Shown piece by piece: positions 1 to 4,983 of a stretch of DNA of 5,225 nucleotides (its first letter is position 1; the number at the start of each line of letters is the position of its first letter). The translations under genes were made by a program, and so were the position numbers. The notes beneath the pieces were generated by a model. It saw nothing but the letters and a program-made list of their open reading frames with translations. It was not told where the DNA came from and did no database searches. The stretch comes from a bacterium (GTDB lineage: Bacteria > SZUA-182 > SZUA-191), in assembly GCA_003230535.1 (NCBI GenBank), contig QIEW01000198.1, positions 1 to 5,225 of the forward strand, written 5' to 3'.

Positions 1-57
1 CAAGCTGCGGCTTCCAAGATCGTAGCTGCCGGCGGTCAAACTGGGGCGCCTAGCTGA
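1..57 (+). CDS. rplO: 50S ribosomal protein L15, C-terminal end (partial)
   Basis: Only the last 18 codons are in the window. They read in frame 1 and end at the TGA at 55-57. The residues end in SKIVAAGGQTGAPS, which resembles the usual L15 C-terminus, where a short helix is followed by an AAGG turn and a variable tail. L15 is a late-assembling large-subunit protein, and rplO directly precedes secY in nearly all bacterial spc operons, so the identity rests on both the tail and the position. The stop codon shares one base with the secY ATG (TGATG), which suggests translational coupling. The start and body of the gene lie outside the window. Confidence 0.9.
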   Translation, partial: QAAASKIVAAGGQTGAPS

Positions 58-1355
58 TGCTGGAACAGTTTAAAAATATATTCAAGATCCCTGAGCTCAA
101 GAGCAAGGTCATTTTTACCATTGGTATGTTAGGGATATATCGGGTTGGGGCTCATGTTCCCACCCCTGGGGTTAACGGTGAAGCCCTGGCGGCTTTTTTT
201 GACCAGAGTAAAGGCACGCTACTGGGGTTTTTTGATCTCTTCTCCGGCGGAGCTCTTTCGCGGCTTACTGTGTTTGCCTTAGGGATCATGCCCTATATTG
301 ATGCAGCCATTATCATGGAACTGCTGACAGTGGCCTTCCCTTATTTAGAAAGACTGGCTAAAGAGGGGGAACAAGGTCGCCGGAAACTTACTCAATATAC
401 CCGTTATGGGACGGTATTTATCTGCGTCATCCAGTCATTGGGAATTAGTATCGGCGTAGAGGGCATGAGAAGTCCGGGTGGAAGCCTGGTCGTTCCTTCT
501 CCAGGCTGGGATTTCCGTTTACTGGTGGTGATTACGCTTACCGCCGGGACGGTGTTCCTCATGTGGATGGGTGAGCAGATCTCCGAACGAGGGATCGGAA
601 ATGGAATTTCTCTCCTCATCTTTGCCTCGATTATTGTACGGGCGCCGGGAGCGGTTATTTCAAGTTTAACTATGCTCAAGACGGGCGAGATGAAACCGCT
701 GATGGGTATTGTGATGTTAGTATTGATGGTAGGTGTAATCGGTGCGATTGTATTTGTAGAAGGAGGAGAGCGCCGGATAATGGTGCAATATGCTAAACGG
801 GTGGTCGGCAGGAAAATGTATGGAGGCCAGAGTACTCACATTCCGCTGAAAATTAACACCGCCGGCGTTATTCCGGTTATTTTCGCCTCTTCTATAATTA
901 TGTTTCCCGCCACAATCGCTCGTTTTATAGAACACCCTTGGATGAAATCTATTGCCAATTCCCTCTCCCCGGGAGAGCTAATTCATAATCTACTTTATAG
1001 TCTTTTTATTATTTTCTTCTGCTATTTTTATACGGCGATAGTATTCAATCCGATAGACTTAGCCGATAATATGAAAAAATATGGAGGGTTTATTCCCGGC
1101 ATCCGGCCCGGGAAAAAAACCGCCGAGCATATTGATCGAATTTTAACCAGATTGACGCTGGTGGGAGCCATGTATTTGGTTTTGATTTCCCTGTTGCCTA
1201 CGTTTTTGATGGGGCAAATGAATATACCGTTTTACTTTGGTGGAATAGCGCTGCTGATTGTGGTGCAGGTATCCTTGGAGACAGTGAACCAGATAGAGTC
1301 GCACATGCTTACCAGATATTATGAAGGTTTCTTGAGGAAAAAGAAGAAGTCCTAG
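57..1355 (+). CDS. secY: Protein translocase subunit SecY
   Basis: This is the channel subunit of the SecYEG translocon, which moves unfolded proteins across or into the cytoplasmic membrane with SecA or the ribosome. The 432-residue product is of normal length. About ten hydrophobic segments can be seen, roughly at residues 17-35, 70-95, 116-136, 152-173, 182-204, 213-236, 268-290, 308-332, 366-387 and 391-411. Family signatures include GGALSRLTVFALGIMPYI (64-81, plug and start of TM2), QYTRYGT (113-119), ERGIGNGISLLIF (177-189), the cytosolic loop AKRVVGRKMYGGQSTHIPLK (246-265) and KKYGGFIPGIRPGK (340-353). The basic tail RKKKKS is complete. Oddity: TM2 carries Asp82 and Glu88, where most relatives have uncharged Asn/Ser and Gln. 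The ATG overlaps the rplO stop by one base and no strong Shine-Dalgarno precedes it, so translation is probably coupled to rplO. Confidence 0.98.
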   Translation: MLEQFKNIFKIPELKSKVIFTIGMLGIYRVGAHVPTPGVNGEALAAFFDQSKGTLLGFFDLFSGGALSRLTVFALGIMPYIDAAIIMELLTVAFPYLERLAKEGEQGRRKLTQYTRYGTVFICVIQSLGISIGVEGMRSPGGSLVVPSPGWDFRLLVVITLTAGTVFLMWMGEQISERGIGNGISLLIFASIIVRAPGAVISSLTMLKTGEMKPLMGIVMLVLMVGVIGAIVFVEGGERRIMVQYAKRVVGRKMYGGQSTHIPLKINTAGVIPVIFASSIIMFPATIARFIEHPWMKSIANSLSPGELIHNLLYSLFIIFFCYFYTAIVFNPIDLADNMKKYGGFIPGIRPGKKTAEHIDRILTRLTLVGAMYLVLISLLPTFLMGQMNIPFYFGGIALLIVVQVSLETVNQIESHMLTRYYEGFLRKKKKS

Positions 1356-1360
1356 CCATT

Positions 1361-1672
1361 ATGGTAGCAGCACAGACATCAGAAATGATAATAAAGGAAA
1401 TCGAACAGAATATCGAACAGATAAAGAGGTATGGTATAAAAAGAATTGGCTTGTTTGGGTCATATGCTAGGGCCGCACAAAAAATGGAGAGCGATGTAGA
1501 TATTTTGGTAGAATTTGAAAAAGCCAAGAAGACCTTTGATAACTACATGGAACTTAAATTCTTTCTGGAAGACCTGTTTAAAAATAAAGTTGATCTCGTA
1601 ATTACTGAAGCTATAAAACCTGATTTGAAAGCATATATTTTGAAAAGTGTAAAATATGCGTCGGGAGTGTAA
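1361..1672 (+). CDS. MntA-like minimal nucleotidyltransferase (orphan HEPN/MNT-type antitoxin)
   Basis: The 103-residue product has the DNA polymerase beta-type nucleotidyltransferase fold signature. GSYARAAQKMESDVD (residues 33-47) matches GSx10DxD with metal ligands Asp45 and Asp47, and VDLV supplies the likely third acid, Asp78. The length is that of a complete single-domain MNT protein (COG1669 type). In characterised HepT/MntA pairs the MNT protein is an antitoxin that AMPylates a HEPN ribonuclease toxin. No HEPN gene is present here on either strand. The gene starts 5 bases after the secY stop and ends 28 bases before adk, inside an operon that normally has nothing here. Its GC content is about 34% by hand count, well below its neighbours, which suggests horizontal acquisition. 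No good Shine-Dalgarno is seen: GAGG at 1334-1337 is too far away, and only a purine run at 1342-1349 is nearby. The start may be Met9 (base 1385) instead. The fold call is firm; the target and role are unknown. Confidence 0.88.
   Translation: MVAAQTSEMIIKEIEQNIEQIKRYGIKRIGLFGSYARAAQKMESDVDILVEFEKAKKTFDNYMELKFFLEDLFKNKVDLVITEAIKPDLKAYILKSVKYASGV
1625..1655 (+). promoter_or_regulatory. Weak candidate internal promoter upstream of adk
   Basis: TTGAAA at 1625-1630 and TAAAAT at 1650-1655 each match the sigma-70 consensus at five of six positions, but the 19-base spacer is longer than ideal. With a 17-base spacer the -10 would be TGTAAA, a poorer match. The site lies inside the 3' end of the AT-rich nucleotidyltransferase gene, where such matches arise easily by chance. 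If real, it would give adk, map and the genes beyond a promoter independent of secY. This is an inference only. Confidence 0.18.
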
Positions 1673-1691
1673 AGAAGGTGGCCAGACAAAT

Positions 1692-1695
1692 AGGA
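1692..1695 (+). promoter_or_regulatory. adk ribosome binding site
   Basis: AGGA lies five bases before the ATG at 1701. It supports that start over the in-frame upstream ATG at 1656, which would add 15 non-conserved residues and overlap the nucleotidyltransferase gene. A second purine-rich block, AAGAAGGTGG at 1672-1681, is too far from 1701 to serve that start well. Confidence 0.6.
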
Positions 1696-1700
1696 TAAAA

Positions 1701-2342
1701 ATGAAACTAGTTTTTTTAGGACCGCCCGGATCTGGTAAGGGTACGCAAGCAAAGCTCCTTTGCGGGCGCTATAGCATACCGCAAATCTCTACCGGGGATA
1801 TTTTGCGCCAGGCAGTGCGGGATCATACGCCGTTAGGTGAACAGGCCAAGGCTTATATGGACCAAGGCTTATTGGTCTCCGATGATCTTATTATTGGCAT
1901 AATAGCCGAATGCCTGCGTAAGTCGGATTGTGGGGAAGGATACATCCTGGATGGTTTTCCCCGCACGGTGCCCCAGGCCGAGGCGCTAGAGCAGAGCGGG
2001 GAAGTGTTGGATCATGTGTTTCTGCTGGAAGTGGCGGAGGCAGAGCTTGTCGGGCGTTTAACCGGACGCCGGGTATGTTCCTCTTGTAATCAGGAGTATC
2101 ATATCCAGTTCTATCCTCCCTCCCGGGAGGGATACTGTGATCGTTGCGGAGGGGAACTCCTCCAGCGCAAGGATGACAAGGAAGAAACTATCGGGCATCG
2201 CCTGGTGGAATATGAGCGACGGACAAAAAGCTTAGTGGATTATTATGGTGGGAAGGGTAAGCTCCGGCGGATTGCGGGAGACGGGAATTTGGAAACCATA
2301 TCCGGGCGGATACGACAGGAGTTGGAAGACATTGATCGGTAG
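1701..2342 (+). CDS. adk: Adenylate kinase, long zinc-LID form
   Basis: The enzyme catalyses ATP + AMP = 2 ADP in the cytoplasm and sets the adenylate balance. The product has 213 residues, the normal size for the long-LID bacterial form. The P-loop GPPGSGKGTQ is at 7-16, the AMP-binding motif STGDILR at 30-36 and DGFPRT at 84-89. The LID domain carries CSSC (126-129) and CDRC (146-149), a four-Cys structural zinc site typical of Gram-positive and thermophile enzymes. RKDDKEETI (156-164) and Arg167 complete the conserved arginine/acid cluster. The start at 1701 places the first strand MKLVFLG directly before the P-loop, as in the family; a longer reading from 1656 is less likely. In the usual operon adk follows secY directly, but here an MNT gene intervenes. 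The map gene starts 8 bases after the stop. Confidence 0.98.
   Translation: MKLVFLGPPGSGKGTQAKLLCGRYSIPQISTGDILRQAVRDHTPLGEQAKAYMDQGLLVSDDLIIGIIAECLRKSDCGEGYILDGFPRTVPQAEALEQSGEVLDHVFLLEVAEAELVGRLTGRRVCSSCNQEYHIQFYPPSREGYCDRCGGELLQRKDDKEETIGHRLVEYERRTKSLVDYYGGKGKLRRIAGDGNLETISGRIRQELEDIDR
2117..2132. repeat. Perfect 16-bp palindrome inside adk
   Basis: TCCCTCCCGGGAGGGA is its own reverse complement and could fold as a 6-bp GC-rich stem with a CCGG loop in mRNA. It lies in codons for the LID region between the two zinc Cys pairs (about residues 139-144). It may be a chance product of Pro, Ser, Arg and Gly codons. No second copy was noticed in the window. Confidence 0.6.
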
Positions 2343-2350
2343 CAGGATGG

Positions 2351-3094
2351 ATGATTAGACTAAAAAGTGATGAGGAAGTAGAAAAGATCAGGCGCTGTGG
2401 TCGGATAGTAGCGGAAGTATTACAGGAACTTGCGGAAACGGTCGCTCCAGGCATTACTACAGTTGAGTTAGATAAACTGGCGGAGGAACTGCTTGGGAAA
2501 AAAGGAGTGGAGCCTGCATTTAAAGGCTACGGCGGTTATCCAAATACGTCTTGTACCTCGGTTAATGAGCAGATTGTTCATGGAATTCCCTCTACATATC
2601 AGTTAAAGGAAGGGGACATAATCAGCTTGGATCTGGGGGGGAAGCTCGAGGGGTACTATAGCGACGCGGCGATCACTTTGCCGGTTGGCGGGATTGATGT
2701 GGAAACGTCCAAACTTGTCCAAGTTACCCAGCAGGCGTTGATGGCGGGGATCAACCAAGCCAGGGTCGGGCGGAGATTGTCGAATATTTCCCATGCCGTG
2801 CAAAAAAAAGTTGAGGAGCATGGGTTCTCTATCATTCGCTCTTTCGTAGGTCATGGAATAGGCAAACGCCTTCAGGAAGAACCCCAGGTTCCCAATTTTG
2901 GATTGCCGGGCCGGGGAATAAAGCTCAAGCGGGGGATGGTTCTGGCAATTGAACCGATGGCTAGCGCCGGACAACCGGAGGCCACAATTTTATCTGACGG
3001 TTGGACCGCGGTTACTAAAGATGGAAGTAGGGCTGCTCATTTTGAGCATACGGTGGTTATTACCAATGGTGAACCAGATATTCTTACCCGCTGA
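2351..3094 (+). CDS. map: Type I methionine aminopeptidase
   Basis: This cytosolic metalloenzyme removes the initiator Met from nascent proteins when the second residue is small. The 247-residue product is a standard type Ia enzyme without N-terminal extension. All five metal ligands are present: Asp94, Asp105, His168, Glu201 and Glu232. His77 (VHGIP) matches the catalytic His79 of E. coli. Oddity: the motif usually written GHGIGRxxHEEP reads GHGIGKRLQEEP at 167-178, so the conserved substrate-contacting His (His178 in E. coli) is Gln175. The codon is CAG, one base from a His codon. The start MIRLKSDEEVEKIRRCGRIV matches the family N-terminus. The ATG is 8 bases after the adk stop, with only a short AGG (2344-2346) before it, so coupling to adk is likely. 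The map-infA gap is 25 bases; the small KOW-domain gene found there in many Clostridia is absent. Confidence 0.97.
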   Translation: MIRLKSDEEVEKIRRCGRIVAEVLQELAETVAPGITTVELDKLAEELLGKKGVEPAFKGYGGYPNTSCTSVNEQIVHGIPSTYQLKEGDIISLDLGGKLEGYYSDAAITLPVGGIDVETSKLVQVTQQALMAGINQARVGRRLSNISHAVQKKVEEHGFSIIRSFVGHGIGKRLQEEPQVPNFGLPGRGIKLKRGMVLAIEPMASAGQPEATILSDGWTAVTKDGSRAAHFEHTVVITNGEPDILTR

Positions 3095-3104
3095 CAGGTG
3101 TGCA

Positions 3105-3110
3105 AAGGAG
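3105..3110 (+). promoter_or_regulatory. infA ribosome binding site
   Basis: AAGGAG sits nine bases before the ATG at 3120, within the short map-infA gap. It is a strong site and fixes the infA start. Confidence 0.75.
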
Positions 3111-3119
3111 TTCCGCTAG

Positions 3120-3338
3120 ATGCCCAAAGAAGAGGCTATAGAAGTAGAAGGCGTAGTAAAAGAAGCTCTACCGAATGCGATGTTTCGCGTGGAGTTGAGT
3201 AGTGGTCATAAGATACTGGCCCATATTTCCGGAAGGATGCGCAGGAATTTTATCCGCATCTTAGAAGGAGACCGTGTGCGAGTAGAACTTTCTCCCTATG
3301 ACCTGACTAGAGGCAGGATTGTTTATCGACTTAAATAA
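3120..3338 (+). CDS. infA: Translation initiation factor IF-1
   Basis: IF-1 binds the A site of the 30S subunit and helps IF-2 and IF-3 select the initiator tRNA. The 72-residue length is exactly that of the family. The sequence is a single S1-type OB fold with the characteristic blocks [19 protein letters not shown] (8-26), [10 protein letters not shown] (29-38), and the C-terminal [19 protein letters not shown]. It differs from the commonest form only at scattered positions such as [10 protein letters not shown]. Between map and rpmJ this is the expected gene. It has its own strong Shine-Dalgarno, and rpmJ starts 15 bases after the stop. Confidence 0.98.
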   Translation: MPKEEAIEVEGVVKEALPNAMFRVELSSGHKILAHISGRMRRNFIRILEGDRVRVELSPYDLTRGRIVYRLK

Positions 3339-3340
3339 AT

Positions 3341-3346
3341 GGGGTG
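3341..3346 (+). promoter_or_regulatory. rpmJ ribosome binding site
   Basis: GGGGTG lies seven bases before the rpmJ ATG at 3354, in the 15-base gap after infA. It is a moderate match to the anti-Shine-Dalgarno and supports the start of this very short gene. Confidence 0.5.
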
Positions 3347-3353
3347 TCAGACG

Positions 3354-3467
3354 ATGAAAGTTCGGGTTTCGGTGAAGAAAATTTGTTCTAAATGTAAAAT
3401 AATTCGTCGCAAAGGCGTGGTGCGGGTAATCTGTGAAAACGCCCGCCATAAGCAACGGCAGGGATAA
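3354..3467 (+). CDS. rpmJ: 50S ribosomal protein L36, zinc-binding form
   Basis: This 37-codon gene reads [20 protein letters not shown] onward and ends with NARHKQRQG. It is the zinc-ribbon (C+) form of L36, the smallest large-subunit protein, which binds 23S rRNA. The zinc ligands Cys11, Cys14, Cys27 and His32 are all present in a CxxC-x12-CxxxxH pattern. The length and the position between infA and rpsM are canonical. The stop at 3465-3467 is followed by three bases and then the strong rpsM ribosome binding site. Confidence 0.97.
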   Translation: MKVRVSVKKICSKCKIIRRKGVVRVICENARHKQRQG

Positions 3468-3470
3468 TAA

Positions 3471-3476
3471 AGGAGG
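3471..3476 (+). promoter_or_regulatory. rpsM ribosome binding site that decides a TTG start
   Basis: A full AGGAGG lies seven bases before TTG at 3484. This fixes the start of S13 at the TTG rather than at the in-frame ATG at 3433, which would lie inside rpmJ and add 17 residues with no counterpart in the family. Confidence 0.85.
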
Positions 3477-3483
3477 GCGGCTG

Positions 3484-3861
3484 TTGGCGCGTATTGCAGG
3501 AGTGGATTTACCTAAGCAGAAACGTATAGAAATAGGGTTAACCTATATATTTGGCATTGGCCGTTCGATTTCTAATAGGATTATCAAGGAGGCCGGGGTT
3601 AATCCTGACATAAAGGTCAAGGACTTAACTGAAGAGGAAGTTGCCGCCTTAAGAGAAGTTATTGATAAAAAATTTAAGGTAGAGGGAGACCTGCGGCGTG
3701 AACTCTCTCAAAATATCAAACGCCTGATGGAGATAGGTTCCTATCGTGGTTTACGGCATAGGATGTCTTTACCGGCGCGAGGGCAGCGAACCAAAACTAA
3801 TGCTCGAACCCGTAAGGGGCCTCGCAAAGGCATTGGGATAAGGAAGAAAAAGGGCAAATAG
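3484..3861 (+). CDS. rpsM: 30S ribosomal protein S13
   Basis: S13 sits in the head of the 30S subunit, contacts the P-site tRNA with its basic tail and bridges to the 50S subunit. The product has 125 residues from a TTG start, giving the family N-terminus [10 protein letters not shown]. Further signatures are [10 protein letters not shown] (19-28), the helical middle region, [11 protein letters not shown] (83-93) and the C-terminal [17 protein letters not shown] block. The Lys/Arg tail ending KKKGK is the part expected to reach tRNA. The ATG at 3433 overlaps rpmJ and is rejected as start. The gene heads the alpha-operon portion. A 66-base gap, the longest in the window, separates it from rpsK. 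Confidence 0.97.
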   Translation: MARIAGVDLPKQKRIEIGLTYIFGIGRSISNRIIKEAGVNPDIKVKDLTEEEVAALREVIDKKFKVEGDLRRELSQNIKRLMEIGSYRGLRHRMSLPARGQRTKTNARTRKGPRKGIGIRKKKGK

Positions 3862-3927
3862 AAAGTCGAAAAACTGCAAAACAGATAAAAACTTTACTCT
3901 TAAAACCAGGGGGATGAAAGGTATCGC
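3862..3927. other. Intergenic gap rpsM-rpsK, nothing recognised
   Basis: These 66 bases are AT-rich (about 36% GC by hand count). They were read for promoters, hairpins, terminators and small genes. No stem-loop with a T-run was found, nor a convincing -35/-10 pair. AAAGG at 3917-3921, six bases before the rpsK ATG, is the probable ribosome binding site. The run AGGGGG at 3908-3913 abuts an out-of-frame ATG at 3914 whose frame stops after 23 codons inside rpsK. Confidence 0.6.
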
Positions 3928-4320
3928 ATGGCGCAACCAAAGAAAAAGACAGGAAAGAAAAAAGAAAAAAGGGGAGTGCAGATAGGCGTAGCCCATGTGC
4001 ATGCCAGCTTCAACAATACCATTATTACGATTACTACGGTAAAGGGGGAGGCCATCTGTTGGGCTAGCGCCGGGAGCGTGGGTTTCAAAGGTTCTCGCAA
4101 GAGTACGCCCTATGCGGCTCAGCTGGCTGCCACATCTGCCGCTAAGGCGGCCATGGAACATGGAGTAAAAAAAGTTGAGGCGGAGGTAAAAGGTCCCGGA
4201 TCGGGCCGTGAAGCTGCTATTCGGGCATTACAGTCCACCGGGTTGGAAATTACCTCTATTAAGGATGTAACCCCTATTCCCCATAATGGTTGCCGTCCTC
4301 CCAAAAGACGGCGGATATAG
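3928..4320 (+). CDS. rpsK: 30S ribosomal protein S11
   Basis: S11 forms part of the 30S platform near the E site and the Shine-Dalgarno helix. The 130-residue product is full length. A lysine-rich N-terminal tail (5-15) is followed by [17 protein letters not shown] (20-36), [17 protein letters not shown] (45-61), the helix around [14 protein letters not shown] (71-84), [15 protein letters not shown] (87-101), and the C-terminal [17 protein letters not shown] block. Asn120 in HNGC matches the Asn converted to isoaspartate in E. coli S11. The stop overlaps the AGGAGG of rpsD, so the two genes are tightly joined. Confidence 0.98.
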   Translation: MAQPKKKTGKKKEKRGVQIGVAHVHASFNNTIITITTVKGEAICWASAGSVGFKGSRKSTPYAAQLAATSAAKAAMEHGVKKVEAEVKGPGSGREAAIRALQSTGLEITSIKDVTPIPHNGCRPPKRRRI

Positions 4321-4324
4321 GAGG
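4319..4324 (+). promoter_or_regulatory. rpsD ribosome binding site that decides a TTG start
   Basis: AGGAGG overlaps the last two bases of the rpsK stop and ends five bases before TTG at 4330. This supports the TTG as the S4 start. The out-of-frame ATG at 4286 opens an 83-codon shadow frame without family resemblance. Confidence 0.85.
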
Positions 4325-4329
4325 AACTG

Positions 4330-4956
4330 TTGGCTAGATATAGAGGTTCAGTTTGTCGGTTATGTCGCCGCAGTGGAATTAAGCTGTTTCTCAAAGGGGA
4401 ACGTTGCTTTACTAAATGCGCCTTGGACAAGCGGGCATATGCTGCCGGTCAACATGGACAGCGGCGGATCAAGATCTCTGACTATGGGATCCGTCTGCGG
4501 GAAAAACAAAAGGCCCGCTGGTATTATGGGCTCTTAGAACACCAGTTCCGGAACTACTTCGAAAAAGCGGAACGGCTGCGTGGAATAACGGGCCTGAATT
4601 TGTTTATACTCATAGAACGCCGGCTGGACAATGTAGTTTTTCGGCTGAGATTGGCAGGTTCAAGAGCTCAGGCGCGGCAGCTAGTATGCCATGGACACTT
4701 TCTCGTAAATGGTAAACCGGTTAATATTCCTTCCTATCAGCTAAGGGTGGGGGATACGGTAGAGGTGCGCGAAAAAAGCAGAAATATTCCCTGTATCCAG
4801 CAGGTAGTTGAGCAGGCTGCCGGTCGTGACCTGCCTTCCTGGTTAAGCCTGGAAGCTAAGGATTTCAGAGGAAAGGTAGCCAGCCTGCCCACCAGGGAAG
4901 AAATTGAGGCTCCCGTCGAGGAACAACTTATTGTGGAGCTTTATTCTAAAGTTTAA
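4330..4956 (+). CDS. rpsD: 30S ribosomal protein S4, zinc-binding form
   Basis: S4 is a primary 16S rRNA-binding protein that nucleates 30S assembly and lines the mRNA entry channel. In several bacteria it also represses the alpha operon. The product has 208 residues from a TTG start, giving [16 protein letters not shown]. The N-terminal zinc knuckle has Cys9, Cys12, Cys26 and Cys30. The last pair is spaced CxxxC, whereas the common C+ form (e.g. Thermus) has CxxxxC. Conserved blocks follow: AGQHGQRR (39-46), [12 protein letters not shown] (56-67) and the S4 RNA-binding domain from [10 protein letters not shown] (97-106) to about 146, including SRAQARQLV and [16 protein letters not shown]. 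The placement between rpsK and rpoA is that of Clostridia and many deep lineages. No S4-binding leader structure could be recognised here. Confidence 0.97.
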   Translation: MARYRGSVCRLCRRSGIKLFLKGERCFTKCALDKRAYAAGQHGQRRIKISDYGIRLREKQKARWYYGLLEHQFRNYFEKAERLRGITGLNLFILIERRLDNVVFRLRLAGSRAQARQLVCHGHFLVNGKPVNIPSYQLRVGDTVEVREKSRNIPCIQQVVEQAAGRDLPSWLSLEAKDFRGKVASLPTREEIEAPVEEQLIVELYSKV

Positions 4957-4963
4957 ATATCCT

Positions 4964-4980
4964 AAGGAGAAAGCAGGAGA
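4964..4980 (+). promoter_or_regulatory. rpoA ribosome binding region with two Shine-Dalgarno-like sites
   Basis: AAGGAG at 4964-4969 and AGGAGA at 4975-4980 both precede the rpoA ATG at 4984. The distal one is 14 bases away, which is long. The proximal one is 3 bases away, or 4 counting AGGAG only, which is short. Both lie in the 27-base gap after rpsD. Either could serve, or the two could act together. Confidence 0.6.
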
Positions 4981-4983
4981 AGT

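Noticed and set aside
717-935. Reverse-strand open frame of 72 codons inside secY
   Set aside because: It is antisense to a conserved region of SecY and its product shows no recognisable family. The other minus-strand frames, at 404-679, 2603-2974, 3769-4161 and 4119-4430, are rejected for the same reason.
1093-1119. Inverted repeat TTCCCGG / CCGGGAA with 8-base loop in secY, followed by an A-run
   Set aside because: The run after the stem on the + strand is A, not T, so it is not a terminator for this strand. It encodes the strongly conserved FIPGIRPGKK loop, which explains the sequence.
1340-1677. Short direct repeat AAAGAAG at 1340-1346 and 1671-1677 flanking the inserted MNT gene
   Set aside because: It is only 7 bases long and lies in purine-rich sequence (SecY lysine tail and a Shine-Dalgarno-like block). 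Chance matches are likely; it is not evidence of a target-site duplication.
1656-1700. Upstream in-frame ATG that would extend adenylate kinase by 15 residues
   Set aside because: The extension is unlike any adk N-terminus, overlaps the MNT gene by 17 bases, and lacks a ribosome binding site. The ATG at 1701 has AGGA at good spacing.
3095-3119. Possible small KOW-domain gene between map and infA, as seen in many Clostridia
   Set aside because: The gap is only 25 bases and holds just the infA ribosome binding site.
3955-3973. A-rich run in rpsK resembling a slippery frameshift site (A AAA AAG)
   Set aside because: The runs encode the lysine-rich tail of S11, and the zero-frame phase does not fit a -1 slippery heptamer. 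The S11 frame is full length without shifting.
4286-4537. Plus-strand 83-codon open frame spanning the rpsK-rpsD junction
   Set aside because: It overlaps the ends of two well-supported genes in another frame and resembles no known protein. The strong AGGAGG serves the rpsD TTG.
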